64,000 nt of DNA, from NCBI RefSeq assembly GCF_014650435.1, contig NZ_BMUY01000001.1, positions 682,001 to 746,000 on the forward strand, in the 5' to 3' direction. The position numbers and the translations under genes were made by a program. The notes beneath the pieces are model-generated. The model searched no databases and was not told the origin of the DNA. It was given only the letters and a program-made list of their open reading frames with translations. Shown here one piece after another: positions 46,965-55,190 of the stretch. The first letter of the stretch is position 1. Every line of letters starts with the position of its first letter. The stretch comes from Streptomyces tendae. Its GTDB lineage: Bacteria; Actinomycetota; Actinomycetes; Streptomycetales; Streptomycetaceae.

Positions 46965-48044
46965 ATGGCCGATACCCCGCTTGACCTCACCTTGGACGCC
47001 GCGGAGCTTACCGCGCGGCTCGTCGACCTCCCGTCCGAGAGCGGCACCGAGGAGCCGCTGGCGGACGCGATCGAGAGCGTGCTGCGGTCCCTGCCCCACC
47101 TGTCGGTCGAGCGGTACGGCAACAACGTCGTCGCCCGCACCGACCTGGGCCGCGCGGAGCGCGTGATCCTGGCCGGGCACATCGACACCGTGCCGATCGC
47201 CGACAACGTCCCCTCCCGGCTGGACGAGGACGGGGTGCTGTGGGGCTGCGGCACCTGCGACATGAAGGCGGGCGTCGCCGTCCAGCTGCGCATCGCGGCC
47301 ACCGTCCCCGCCCCCAATCGCGACCTGACCTTCGTCTTCTACGACAACGAGGAGGTCGCCGCCGAGCTGAACGGCCTGAAGCACGTCGCCGAGGCCCACC
47401 CCGAGTGGCTGGAGGGCGACTTCGCGGTGCTCCTCGAACCGTCCGACGGCCAGGTGGAGGGCGGCTGCCAGGGCACCCTGCGGGTGCTGCTGAAGACGGC
47501 GGGGGAGCGGGCGCACTCGGCGCGCTCCTGGATGGGCTCCAACGCCATCCACGCCGCCGCCCCCGTCCTCGCGCGCCTGGCGGCGTACGAGCCCCGGTAC
47601 CCGGTCATCGACGGCCTGGAGTACCGCGAGGGCCTCAACGCGGTCGGCATCACCGGCGGGGTCGCGGGCAACGTCATCCCCGACGAGTGCGTGGTCACCG
47701 TGAACTTCCGCTACGCCCCGGACCGCAGCCCCGAGGACGCCCTCGCCCACGTGCGCGAGGTCTTCGCGGACTGCGGGGTGACGGAGTTCGTGGTCGACGA
47801 CCACAGCGGAGCGGCCCTGCCCGGCCTGTCCCACCCGGCCGCGGCGGCCTTCATCGAGGCGGTGGGCGGCACCCCGCAGCCGAAGTACGGCTGGACGGAC
47901 GTGTCCCGGTTCTCGGCGCTCGGCGTCCCGGCGGTCAACTACGGCCCCGGCAACCCGCACTTGGCGCACAAGCGCGACGAGCGGGTCGAGGTGGCGAAGG
48001 TCCTCGCGGGTGAGGAGCGCCTGCGGGCGTGGCTCACGGCTTGA
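46965..48044 (+). CDS. dapE: Succinyl-diaminopimelate desuccinylase DapE
   Basis: A 359-residue di-zinc M20 peptidase-family enzyme that removes succinate from N-succinyl-LL-DAP, giving LL-DAP for lysine and cell wall. Zinc-site motifs are GHIDTVP, GCGTCDMKAG and YDNEEV; the dimerisation lid domain occupies the middle (GERAHSARSWMG). The final metal-binding region reads NYGPGNPHLAHKRDE. ATG 46965 is the first start consistent with the conserved N-terminus. Length agrees with actinobacterial DapE. Confidence 0.94.
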   Translation: MADTPLDLTLDAAELTARLVDLPSESGTEEPLADAIESVLRSLPHLSVERYGNNVVARTDLGRAERVILAGHIDTVPIADNVPSRLDEDGVLWGCGTCDMKAGVAVQLRIAATVPAPNRDLTFVFYDNEEVAAELNGLKHVAEAHPEWLEGDFAVLLEPSDGQVEGGCQGTLRVLLKTAGERAHSARSWMGSNAIHAAAPVLARLAAYEPRYPVIDGLEYREGLNAVGITGGVAGNVIPDECVVTVNFRYAPDRSPEDALAHVREVFADCGVTEFVVDDHSGAALPGLSHPAAAAFIEAVGGTPQPKYGWTDVSRFSALGVPAVNYGPGNPHLAHKRDERVEVAKVLAGEERLRAWLTA

Positions 48045-48152
48045 TCCAGTACGGGTTTGGACCGCTGCGTGGCGGACATGCTGAGGTCCCTCGTACGTAA
48101 CCCGCGTAGATCTACGCTGAGGTGGAAGAACCTGCAACTGGAGGGAGCGCGC

Positions 48153-48911
48153 ATGGCTACCGGCAACCCCGAGGGCAAGAAGCGGCCACCGGAGGAGCAG
48201 CGCCTCGGCCCCGTGCTCCGGCGGCGGGGGCAGGTGCAGGAGAGCACCACGGACCAGCGCCTGCTGGACGAGCGTGCCCCGACGGACTGGGTCCACACCG
48301 ACCCCTGGCGGGTGCTGCGCATCCAGTCGGAGTTCATCGAGGGCTTCGGCACGCTCGCCGAACTTCCGCCCGCCATCAGCGTCTTCGGCTCCGCCCGTAC
48401 GGCTGTGGACTCACCGGAGTACGAGGCGGGCGTGCGGCTGGGCCGCGGTCTGGTGGAGGCGGGCTTCGCCGTCATCACCGGCGGCGGACCCGGCGCCATG
48501 GAGGCGGCCAACAAGGGCGCCCTGGAGGCGAAGGGAACGTCGGTCGGCCTGGGCATCGAGCTGCCCTTCGAGCAGGGGCTCAACCCCTACGTCGACATCG
48601 GCCTGAACTTCCGCTACTTCTTCGTGCGCAAGATGATGTTCGTGAAGTACGCACAGGGCTTCGTCGTGCTGCCCGGCGGCCTCGGCACCCTCGACGAACT
48701 CTTCGAGGCCCTCACCCTGGTGCAGACCCAGAAGGTGACCCGCTTCCCCATCGTCCTGTTCGGCTCGGAGTACTGGGGCGGCCTGGTCGACTGGCTCCGC
48801 GGCACCCTGGTCGCCCAGGGCAAGGCCGCGGAGAAGGACCTCATGCTCTTCCACGTCACGGACGACGTGGACGAGGCCGTGGCCCTGGTCTCCAAGGAGG
48901 CGGGCCGGTAG
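48153..48911 (+). CDS. LOG-family (TIGR00730) nucleoside 5'-monophosphate phosphoribohydrolase
   Basis: A 252-residue Rossmann-fold protein. The core motif PGGLGTLDE and the upstream GGGPGAMEAANKGA define the LOG family, which releases free cytokinin-type bases from nucleotide forms. The N-terminal 50 residues are charged and extend beyond the core. ATG 48153 follows CTGGAGGGA. The M. tuberculosis counterpart by family and position is Rv1205, reported to act in cytokinin production. Whether a cytokinin is made here is unknown. Confidence 0.9.
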   Translation: MATGNPEGKKRPPEEQRLGPVLRRRGQVQESTTDQRLLDERAPTDWVHTDPWRVLRIQSEFIEGFGTLAELPPAISVFGSARTAVDSPEYEAGVRLGRGLVEAGFAVITGGGPGAMEAANKGALEAKGTSVGLGIELPFEQGLNPYVDIGLNFRYFFVRKMMFVKYAQGFVVLPGGLGTLDELFEALTLVQTQKVTRFPIVLFGSEYWGGLVDWLRGTLVAQGKAAEKDLMLFHVTDDVDEAVALVSKEAGR

Positions 48912-48933
48912 CGCAGGCAGGTCACGGGCGGGG

Positions 48934-48972
48934 CGAAGCCCTGGGCCGAGCCCCGTCGAAGCCCTGGGCCGA
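48934..48972. repeat. 16-bp perfect direct repeat, period 23
   Basis: CGAAGCCCTGGGCCGA occurs at 48934-48949 and 48957-48972, in the gap between the convergent LOG and folP2-type genes. Confidence 0.85.
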
Positions 48973-48985
48973 CCCCGCCGGCCCG

Positions 48986-49858
48986 CTAGGCCAAGCCCCG
49001 CCGGGCCACCGCCGGTGCCCGGTGCCCGGCGATCGTCGCCACCATGTCCAGCACCTGCCGCGTCTCCGCAACCTCGTGCACCCGGTACACCTTGGCGCCC
49101 AGCCAGGCCGAGACCGCGGTCGTCGCCAGGGTGCCGATCAGCCGTTCCTTCACGGGCCGGTCCAGCGTCTCCCCGACGAAGTCCTTGTTCGACAGGGACA
49201 CCAGCACCGGCCACCCCGTCTCCACCATCTCCCCGAGCCGCCGTGTCGCCTCCAGGCTGTGCCGGGTGTTCTTCCCGAAGTCGTGCCCGGGGTCGATCAG
49301 CACCGACTCCCGCGGCACCCCCAGTGCCACCGCACGCTCGGCCAGCCCCAGGGTCACCCGGAGGATGTCCGCCATGACGTCCTCGTACGTCACCCGGTGC
49401 GGCCGCGTCCGCGGCTCGGCGCCACCCGCGTGGGTGCACACCAGGCCCACCTCGTACCGGGCGGCGACCTCCGCGAGCTTCGGGTCGACGCCGCCCCACG
49501 CGTCGTTCAGCAGGTCCGCACCCGCCTCGCACACGGCCTCGCCGACCTCGTGCCGCCAGGTGTCCACGCTGATCACGACGTCCGGGAACCGCCGCCTGAC
49601 CTCCGCGACGAAGCCCACCGTGCGCCGCGCCTCCTCCGCGGCCGACACCTCGTCCCCGGGGCCGGCCTTCACCCCGCCGATGTCGATGATCGCGGCGCCC
49701 TCGGCCACCGCCTGCTCCACGCGCGCGAGGGCGGGCTCGTCGCGGAAGGTCGCCCCCCGGTCGTAGAAGGAGTCCGGGGTCCGGTTCACGATCGCCATGA
49801 CCACCGGCTCGTGCGCCGCGAATTCACGCCTGCCCAGCCTGAGCATCCCCTGTGACAT
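48986..49858 (-). CDS. folP2: DHPS-family paralogue of FolP2 type
   Basis: A 290-residue TIM-barrel protein of the dihydropteroate synthase family. The family motif reads MAIVNRTPDSFYDRG, and the usual DIGGESTRPG loop is replaced by IDIGGVKAGPG. These features match mycobacterial FolP2 (Rv1207), which is reported to lack DHPS activity, rather than FolP1. It is therefore probably not the folate enzyme. The start is uncertain: ATG 49858 is directly preceded by GAGGAG, and GTG 49870 or ATG 49846 are alternatives. Its neighbours (LOG, DivIVA-like, tagA) are also those of Rv1207. Confidence 0.88.
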   Translation of the reverse strand: MSQGMLRLGRREFAAHEPVVMAIVNRTPDSFYDRGATFRDEPALARVEQAVAEGAAIIDIGGVKAGPGDEVSAAEEARRTVGFVAEVRRRFPDVVISVDTWRHEVGEAVCEAGADLLNDAWGGVDPKLAEVAARYEVGLVCTHAGGAEPRTRPHRVTYEDVMADILRVTLGLAERAVALGVPRESVLIDPGHDFGKNTRHSLEATRRLGEMVETGWPVLVSLSNKDFVGETLDRPVKERLIGTLATTAVSAWLGAKVYRVHEVAETRQVLDMVATIAGHRAPAVARRGLA

Positions 49859-50061
49859 CTCCTCGTCCACACCGTTCTCTCGTGCCGTTCCCGACGTCGG
49901 GGGCGCGTTCCTTCGACTGCCGCGGCCCCGGCTGCCAGACTCGCATGGCACGATCGGACCCGACACAACCGACTCCGACAACGACTCCGGCACGACCGGC
50001 TCGGCACCACCGCCGACCCCGGCTCCTGCCGGACTCCGACCCGACCATGGGGGCGCCAGCG

Positions 50062-50421
50062 ATGGTCATGTTCCTGTTCCTCGTCATCGCGCTGGCCGTC
50101 GTCGTGGCCGCGGTGACGCTCGCCGTGGTGGGCGGCGGCGAGAGCGGGCCGCTGCCCGACGCCGCACCCGAGCGGGTACGGGACGCGCTGCCCCCGGACC
50201 GTCCGGTGGACCGCGGCGACGTGGAGCGGCTGCGCTTCCCGCTGGTGGTCCGCGGCTACCGCATGGCGGACGTCGACGACGCCCTCGGCCGCCTCGGCGC
50301 CGAGCTGGCCGAGCGGGACGCCAGGATCACCGACCTGGAGTCCGCACTGGCGGGTGCCCGGGCCGCCGCCGCCCACCGCCACGTCGTCATGGACAAGCCG
50401 GCCCAGGAGGAGCAGCAGTGA
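50062..50421 (+). CDS. DivIVA-like single-helix membrane protein
   Basis: About 119 residues. One N-terminal helix (MFLFLVIALAVVVAAVTLAVV) is followed by a linker and a DivIVA-type segment (FPLVVRGYRMADVDDALGRL) and a short coiled coil (ERDARITDLESALAGA). The corresponding M. tuberculosis protein by position is Rv1209. Such proteins may localise to the membrane at poles or septa. ATG 50062 follows GGGGGC; ATG 50047 and 50068 are alternatives. The tagA GTG overlaps its stop. Confidence 0.75.
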   Translation: MVMFLFLVIALAVVVAAVTLAVVGGGESGPLPDAAPERVRDALPPDRPVDRGDVERLRFPLVVRGYRMADVDDALGRLGAELAERDARITDLESALAGARAAAAHRHVVMDKPAQEEQQ

Positions 50422-51002
50422 GCGCCGGGGAGGCCCTGGCGGGCCCGGACGGCGCGCTGCGCTGCCCCTGGGCGCTGTCCACCGAGGACTACATCACGTA
50501 CCACGACGACGAGTGGGGCCGCCCGGTCCACGGCGACGACGCCCTGTACGAACGGCTCAGCCTGGAGGCATTCCAGTCCGGCCTGTCCTGGATCACGATC
50601 CTGCGCCGCCGCACCGGCTTCCGCAGCGCGTTCGCCGGCTTCCGGATCGCCAAGGTCGCCGCCTTCACCGACACCGACCGCGAGCGCCTCCTCGCCGACG
50701 CCGGCATCATCCGCAACCGGGCCAAGATCGACGCGACCCTGGCCAACGCGCGGGTGCTGGCCGGGTGGGCCCCCGGCGACCTGGACGAGCTGATCTGGTC
50801 GCACGCACCGGACCCGGCCGGACGACCTGCCCCGAAGACCCTCACCGACGTCCCGGCCGTCACACCGGAGTCCACGGCGCTGTCCAAGGCCCTGAAGAAG
50901 CGGGGCCTGCGCTTCGTCGGCCCGACGACGGCGTACGCACTGATGCAGGCATGCGGCCTGGTCGACGACCACCTGGCCACCTGCGTCGCCCGCCGGGCCT
51001 GA
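50418..51002 (+). CDS. tagA: DNA-3-methyladenine glycosylase I
   Basis: A 194-residue base-excision repair enzyme that removes N3-methyladenine. Family features are CPWALSTEDYITYHDDEWGRP, SWITILRRRTGFR, GIIRNRAKIDATLANA and GLRFVGPTTAYALMQACGLVDDH. The zinc site normally uses an N-terminal Cys, His residues and a C-terminal Cys: RCPWA, DDHLATC are present. GTG 50418 follows AGGAGG by seven bases and overlaps the DivIVA-like stop. Its own stop is five bases from that of the convergent enoyl-CoA hydratase. Confidence 0.93.
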   Translation: MSAGEALAGPDGALRCPWALSTEDYITYHDDEWGRPVHGDDALYERLSLEAFQSGLSWITILRRRTGFRSAFAGFRIAKVAAFTDTDRERLLADAGIIRNRAKIDATLANARVLAGWAPGDLDELIWSHAPDPAGRPAPKTLTDVPAVTPESTALSKALKKRGLRFVGPTTAYALMQACGLVDDHLATCVARRA

Positions 51003-51007
51003 GCGGC

Positions 51008-51811
51008 CTACCGGCCCAGGTACTTCGGCTTCTCCTTCTCGACGAACGCCCGTACCGCGATCGCGTGGTCCTCGGAGGCCCCGGCCCGCGACTGCAGCTC
51101 GTCCTCCTTGTCCAGCGTCTCGGAGAGCGAGTGGGTCAGCCCGTACGCCATGGCCTCCTTCAGCGCCGCGTACGCCACGGTCGGACCCGCGGCCAGCGCA
51201 CGCGCCGTCTTCTCGGCCTCGGCGCGCAGGTCGGCGGCGGGCACGACCCGGGTGGCGATGCCCAGCTCGTACGCCTCCTGCGCGCCGACGCTGCGCGGGA
51301 AGAGCAGCAGGTCGGCGGCGCGGCCGGGGCCGACGACACGCGGCAGCGTCCAGGAGATGCCGGAGTCCGCGGTGAGGGCCACGCCCGCGAAGGAGGTGTT
51401 GAACGCCGCCGTGTCCGCGACGATCCGGTAGTCCGCCGCGAGCGCGAAACCGAGGCCCGCCCCCGCCGCCACGCCGTTCACGGCGGCGACCACCGGCTTC
51501 TCGGCCCCGGCGAGCGCCCGGACGATCGGGTTGTAGTGCTCGCGCACCGTGCTCATCGTCTGCCCCGAGCCCGTCTCCCGGTCGGCGGCCAGCAGCCCGA
51601 TGTGCTCCTTGAGGTCCTGGCCGACGCAGAACGCCCGCTCCCCGGCCGCGGTCAGCAGCACCGCCCGTACGGCGTCGTCCGCCGCCGCGGAGCGCACCGC
51701 GTCCCGGAGCGCGACCTTGGTCTCGATGTTCAGCGCGTTCATCGCCTCGGGGCGGTTCAGCGTGATCGTCGCGAGCCCGTCGCTCACTTCGTAGAGCACG
51801 GTGTCGGCCAT
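51008..51811 (-). CDS. Enoyl-CoA hydratase/isomerase family protein (PaaG-like)
   Basis: A 267-residue crotonase-fold enzyme. Oxyanion-hole elements are ERAFCVGQDLKEH and AAVNGVAAGAGLGFALAAD. Instead of the classic hydratase Glu pair there is ALTADSGISWTLPRVVG, with an Asp in the second position, as in PaaG-type ring isomerases and related enzymes. Length is normal. ATG 51811 follows GGAGGGG. The acyl-CoA used is unknown; no pathway genes adjoin it. Confidence 0.88.
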   Translation of the reverse strand: MADTVLYEVSDGLATITLNRPEAMNALNIETKVALRDAVRSAAADDAVRAVLLTAAGERAFCVGQDLKEHIGLLAADRETGSGQTMSTVREHYNPIVRALAGAEKPVVAAVNGVAAGAGLGFALAADYRIVADTAAFNTSFAGVALTADSGISWTLPRVVGPGRAADLLLFPRSVGAQEAYELGIATRVVPAADLRAEAEKTARALAAGPTVAYAALKEAMAYGLTHSLSETLDKEDELQSRAGASEDHAIAVRAFVEKEKPKYLGR

Positions 51812-52191
51812 GGGAAATCCCCTCCGTGTCGTGTCGTGCGGTGCCTTGCGGTCTCATGCGGTGGCATGCGTCCGCAGACAGCATGACGGAGATCACCGGG
51901 AACGGATCGTTCACGAGGTGTGACCTGCGTCAAAGAAATCCGGTCCGTATCCATTCGGTGGAAGTGGCCGAGGGCGCGCAGTATCGCAGTCACATCGCCG
52001 AATTGAGTGGTTTTGCTCGCGCGCGTTGCCCAAGCGATGCCGACCGATGTTGGTCATCGGGTCCTGGGATGCGGGATAATGGCTGGGAAGCAATGTGTTC
52101 GATGCCGGTGTCGCGCGTCCATGCCGGACTGCGCGTGCCCTCACGGGCCGTCGGCGGTGACGGTGAGCTGGTATCAGGAAGGGGAACGAGC
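51812..52191. promoter_or_regulatory. 380-base divergent region before the DUF3117 gene
   Basis: No gene is visible. A possible promoter for the DUF3117 gene is TTGGTC (52050-52055) with GATAAT (52075-52080); the 19-base spacer is slightly long. A lower-GC zone at about 51930-52030 may serve the divergent hydratase. Confidence 0.35.
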
Positions 52192-52359
52192 ATGGCGGCC
52201 ATGAAGCCGCGGACGGGCGATGGCCCGCTCGAGGTGACCAAGGAGGGGCGGGGCATCGTCATGCGCGTTCCGCTCGAAGGCGGCGGGCGGCTCGTCGTCG
52301 AGCTGACCCCCGACGAGGCCGACGCGCTCGGCGACGCCCTCAAGAAGGTCGTCGGCTGA
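52192..52359 (+). CDS. DUF3117 small protein
   Basis: A 55-residue soluble protein of the actinobacterial DUF3117 family (MKPRTGDGPLEVTKEGRGIV, then VPLEGGGRLVVELTPDEA). It is probably a compact beta-rich fold. The M. tuberculosis counterpart is Rv1211, also just after tagA. The ATG follows AAGGGG by seven bases; ATG 52201 is possible. A strong terminator follows. Function is unknown. Confidence 0.88.
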   Translation: MAAMKPRTGDGPLEVTKEGRGIVMRVPLEGGGRLVVELTPDEADALGDALKKVVG

Positions 52360-52381
52360 CGCGCGAGCGACCATACCCGTT

Positions 52382-52419
52382 CAGTCGCTCCGGTACCGCA
52401 CCTGGTGCCGGGGCGACTG
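52382..52419. terminator. Terminator between DUF3117 and the methyltransferase gene
   Basis: CAGTCGCTCCGGTACC (52382-52397) pairs with GGTGCCGGGGCGACTG (52404-52419), 16 pairs including two G-T wobbles, over a six-base loop. The genes converge here, so it may work both ways. Confidence 0.88.
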
Positions 52420-52476
52420 TCGTGTGACGGCCCTTCCCGGGCGCCGGCGCCCCGGTCCGCGCGCCGGTGCCTTTCC

Positions 52477-53109
52477 TCAGCGCTTCACGGCGCACAGCAG
52501 TCCGTCGCCCACCGGGAGCAGCGACGGCACCAGTTCCTGGCTCTCCCGCACCGCGCGCAGGAGCTCCCGCACCCGCAGCACCTCGGTGGGCTGCGGCCCC
52601 GAGTCGATCGTGCGGCCCGCGCCGAAGACGCCCTCGAAGGCGACGAGACCCCCGGGACGCAGCAGGCGCAACGATTCAGCGAGGTAGTCCAGGTACTCCA
52701 GCCGGTCGCCGTCGCAGAAGACCAGGTCGTATCCGGCGTCCGCGAGCCGGGGCAGCACGTCCAGGGCGCGCCCGGGAATGAACCGGGCGCGGTTGCTGGC
52801 GAAGCCCGCGGCCCGGAATGCCTGGCGGGCGAACTGCTGGTGCTCCGGCTCCGGGTCGACCGTCGTCAGTACTCCGTCCGGCCGCATGCCGTGCAGCAGA
52901 TGGATCCCGGACACACCGCAGCCGGTGCCGATCTCCGCGACCGCCTTGGCGTCCACGGCGGCGGCGAGCAACCCCAGGGCGGAGCCGGTGCCCGGAGTCA
53001 CCGAGCGCAGACCCGCCTCGCGGGCCCGGTCGCGTGCCCAGAGCAGCGCGTCGTCCTCGGCGACATAGGCGTCGGCGAACGCCCAGCTCGTCTGCCGGTT
53101 GCCGGTAAT
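52477..53109 (-). CDS. SAM-dependent O-methyltransferase, Rv1220c-like
   Basis: A Rossmann-fold methyltransferase of about 210 residues related to catechol/caffeoyl-CoA O-methyltransferases. SAM-binding motif I is AEIGTGCGVSGIHLL, the acidic residue lies in LTTVDPEPEHQ, and DLVFCDGDRLEYLDYL is the metal-site region. Substrate unknown. The start is unusual: no ATG, GTG or TTG lies between the ribosome site GGACAGGAGAGGGTC and the protein's conserved beginning ITGNRQTSWAFADAY. The best-placed codon is ATT at 53109. The only normal start in frame is TTG 53202, which would overlap the sigma promoter region. It is divergent from the sigE-like gene, as in M. tuberculosis. Confidence 0.85.
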   Translation of the reverse strand: MTGNRQTSWAFADAYVAEDDALLWARDRAREAGLRSVTPGTGSALGLLAAAVDAKAVAEIGTGCGVSGIHLLHGMRPDGVLTTVDPEPEHQQFARQAFRAAGFASNRARFIPGRALDVLPRLADAGYDLVFCDGDRLEYLDYLAESLRLLRPGGLVAFEGVFGAGRTIDSGPQPTEVLRVRELLRAVRESQELVPSLLPVGDGLLCAVKR

Positions 53110-53162
53110 GACCCTCTCCTGTCCCCGTCGTTGCCTCGGCGTGACTGTATCCGTTGGCGTCG

Positions 53163-53188
53163 GGAACCCGCAGATGGGACCAGTCGTT
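53163..53188 (+). promoter_or_regulatory. Candidate ECF-type promoter for the sigma-factor gene
   Basis: GGAAC (53163-53167) and CGTT (53185-53188) are separated by 17 bases, the pattern recognised by many group 4 sigma factors. It lies 118 bases before the ATG of the ECF gene, suggesting autoregulation. Confidence 0.45.
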
Positions 53189-53306
53189 AAAAGGGGAAGC
53201 AAGAAGGCGGGACGAAGAGACGACCGAGCGGGCCGGGGACGAGCCGTACCGGCTCAGATCAAATTCTCGTAAAACCGCTTATCCGGAGCTAACGGGCGAG
53301 GTGGCT

Positions 53307-54092
53307 ATGGTAGGGGCTCCACTGGACACCACCAGAGCCGACAGGGGAGGTGCGGCCGCACCCGCGGATCGGGGCGGAGTGCTGCGGCGCTTCCTCGGAT
53401 CGGCAGGCAGGCCGAAATCCGTGAACGACACCGCTGCTGACCACAGCCACTCCGACGGTCCCGCCACGGGGCCCGCCCAGACCGCGACCTTCTCCAGCGA
53501 CGCGGACGGACAGGCGTGGACTCCGCCCACCTGGGAGGAGATCGTCAGCACCCACAGCGGCCGGGTCTACCGCCTCGCCTACCGCCTCACGGGCAACCAG
53601 CACGACGCCGAGGACCTCACCCAGGAGGTCTTCGTCCGCGTCTTCCGGTCCCTGTCGACCTACACGCCGGGCACCTTCGAGGGCTGGCTCCACCGCATCA
53701 CCACCAATCTCTTCCTGGACATGGTCCGCCGCAAGCAGCGCATCCGGTTCGACGCGCTCGGCGACGACGCGGCCGAGCGCCTGCCCAGCAGGGAGCCCAC
53801 CCCGCAGCAGCTCTTCCACGACGCCCACTTCGACGCGGACGTCCAGCAGGCCCTGGACACCCTCGCGCCCGAGTTCCGCGCCGCCGTCGTCCTGTGCGAC
53901 ATCGAGGGGCTGTCGTACGAGGAGATCGCCGCGACCCTCGGCGTCAAGCTCGGCACGGTCCGCTCCCGCATCCACCGCGGCCGTTCCCAGCTGCGCAAGG
54001 CGCTCGCGCACCGTTCCCCCAAGGCGCGGGCCGACCGTCGCTCGTTCGCGGCCGGCGTTCCCGCACTGGGAGGAGGGGGCACGAGCGCGTGA
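53307..54092 (+). CDS. ECF sigma factor, SigE (M. tuberculosis) type
   Basis: A 261-residue RNA polymerase sigma factor. An N-terminal extension of about 70 disordered residues precedes region 2 ([27 protein letters not shown], with the -10-recognising stretch [17 protein letters not shown]) and region 4 ([24 protein letters not shown]). ATG 53307 follows GAGGTGG by four bases. The anti-sigma factor gene overlaps its stop as GTGA, followed by HtrA and TatB genes: the envelope-stress arrangement of mycobacterial sigE-rseA-htrA-tatB. It is distinct from the gene called sigE in S. coelicolor. Confidence 0.92.
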   Translation: MVGAPLDTTRADRGGAAAPADRGGVLRRFLGSAGRPKSVNDTAADHSHSDGPATGPAQTATFSSDADGQAWTPPTWEEIVSTHSGRVYRLAYRLTGNQHDAEDLTQEVFVRVFRSLSTYTPGTFEGWLHRITTNLFLDMVRRKQRIRFDALGDDAAERLPSREPTPQQLFHDAHFDADVQQALDTLAPEFRAAVVLCDIEGLSYEEIAATLGVKLGTVRSRIHRGRSQLRKALAHRSPKARADRRSFAAGVPALGGGGTSA

Positions 54093-55096
54093 GTGGGTCA
54101 CGGCCTGAGCCCGAGGGACACCTCGCAGAGCAGCATCTGGGAGACCGACTCTCCGCCCTGGTGGACGGAGAGCTCGGTCATGACGCGCGTGAGCGCGTGC
54201 TGGCGCACGTGGCGACCTGCCCGAAGTGCAAGACGGAGGTCGACGCGCAGCGCCGGTTGAAGAACGTCTTCGCCCAAGCGGCCCCACCGGCCCCGTCCGA
54301 GAGCTTCCTGGCCCGCCTCCAGGGCCTTCCCGGCGGCGGTGACGCGGACGACGGCGGCTCGCCGTTCGCCTCACTGGCCGGAGGCTTCGGCACGTCCGCG
54401 AGTTCCGGCGTCTTCGGCTCCGGGCGGGGCGAGCGGTTCGAGTTCGACTACGTCCCCGCCCGGCCGCACGCCGCGGTGCTGCCGCCCTCCTCGTCCGGAC
54501 GCGGCTTCCGCATCCACGACGTGAACAGGGACGCGCACAGGCAGGAGTCCGACCGTTCGGCCTCCCGCGGCCTGCGGTTCGCCTTCGCCGCCGCCGGAGC
54601 GGTGTCGCTGGCCGCGATCGCGCTGGGCGGTGTCACCCTCGGCACACCGGACACCACCACCGAGGCGCGCGGCTCGGGCAGCGGCAGCAACGCGACACCG
54701 CTGCGCACCCCGGGCTCGGCCGCGGCCACCGGCTCCGAGAGCCAGCGCCGACGCACGGGCGGTCCGCTGCTCCAGCAGGGCCAGCGCGTACTGGGCGACA
54801 CACCCGTCGCGTCCACCACGGCCTCCGCGCCGCTGCTGCCCGGGATGCCCGCCCCCGCCGCGAACGACGCGCGGCAGCAGGCCGTCCGGGCGCTGACCAC
54901 TCCGGTGACGGCCGGCGCCGCCGCCATGTCCCCGCTGATACGCCCGCTGGAGGCCGTTCCACCGCTCTCCCTGAGCTCCTCCTGGCCGGCGGCGGCCCCG
55001 GAGGTCAGGCCACCCGGCCTGCTCGCCGCCCCCGACCCGGCTCCGTCCCCCTACCCCGCGGCTTCCCCGGCCGCCTCCTACCCTCCGGTTCGCTGA
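54089..55096 (+). CDS. Zinc-binding anti-sigma factor, RseA-like
   Basis: A 335-residue anti-sigma factor for the overlapping ECF gene. The ZAS motif is HVATCPKC (HxxxCxxC) at about residues 40-47, preceded by [16 protein letters not shown] predicted transmembrane helix at about 164-186 ([18 protein letters not shown]) anchors it. The remaining 150 residues are Ser/Pro/Ala-rich and extracytoplasmic. Mycobacterial RseA lacks so long an outer tail, so this form could sense envelope conditions more directly. GTG 54089 overlaps the sigma stop. Confidence 0.88.
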   Translation: MSGSRPEPEGHLAEQHLGDRLSALVDGELGHDARERVLAHVATCPKCKTEVDAQRRLKNVFAQAAPPAPSESFLARLQGLPGGGDADDGGSPFASLAGGFGTSASSGVFGSGRGERFEFDYVPARPHAAVLPPSSSGRGFRIHDVNRDAHRQESDRSASRGLRFAFAAAGAVSLAAIALGGVTLGTPDTTTEARGSGSGSNATPLRTPGSAAATGSESQRRRTGGPLLQQGQRVLGDTPVASTTASAPLLPGMPAPAANDARQQAVRALTTPVTAGAAAMSPLIRPLEAVPPLSLSSSWPAAAPEVRPPGLLAAPDPAPSPYPAASPAASYPPVR

Positions 55097-55190
55097 CGGG
55101 ATCTGCGCCCCGGTCCGCGAACCTGATTGAATCCGGGGTGGCGCCAGAGCTCTTGGAGCCGACGATCTGCGGCCGGCTGCGGGGGAGAAC

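Noticed and set aside
51880..51920. GGAACGGATCGTTC as an ECF promoter
   Set aside because: The GGAAC and CGTT-like elements are only about four bases apart, far too close for a -35/-10 pair.
53110..53202. TTG-initiated extension of the O-methyltransferase
   Set aside because: No ribosome site, non-conserved residues, and overlap with the likely sigma-factor promoter; a start near 53109 fits better, though not proven.
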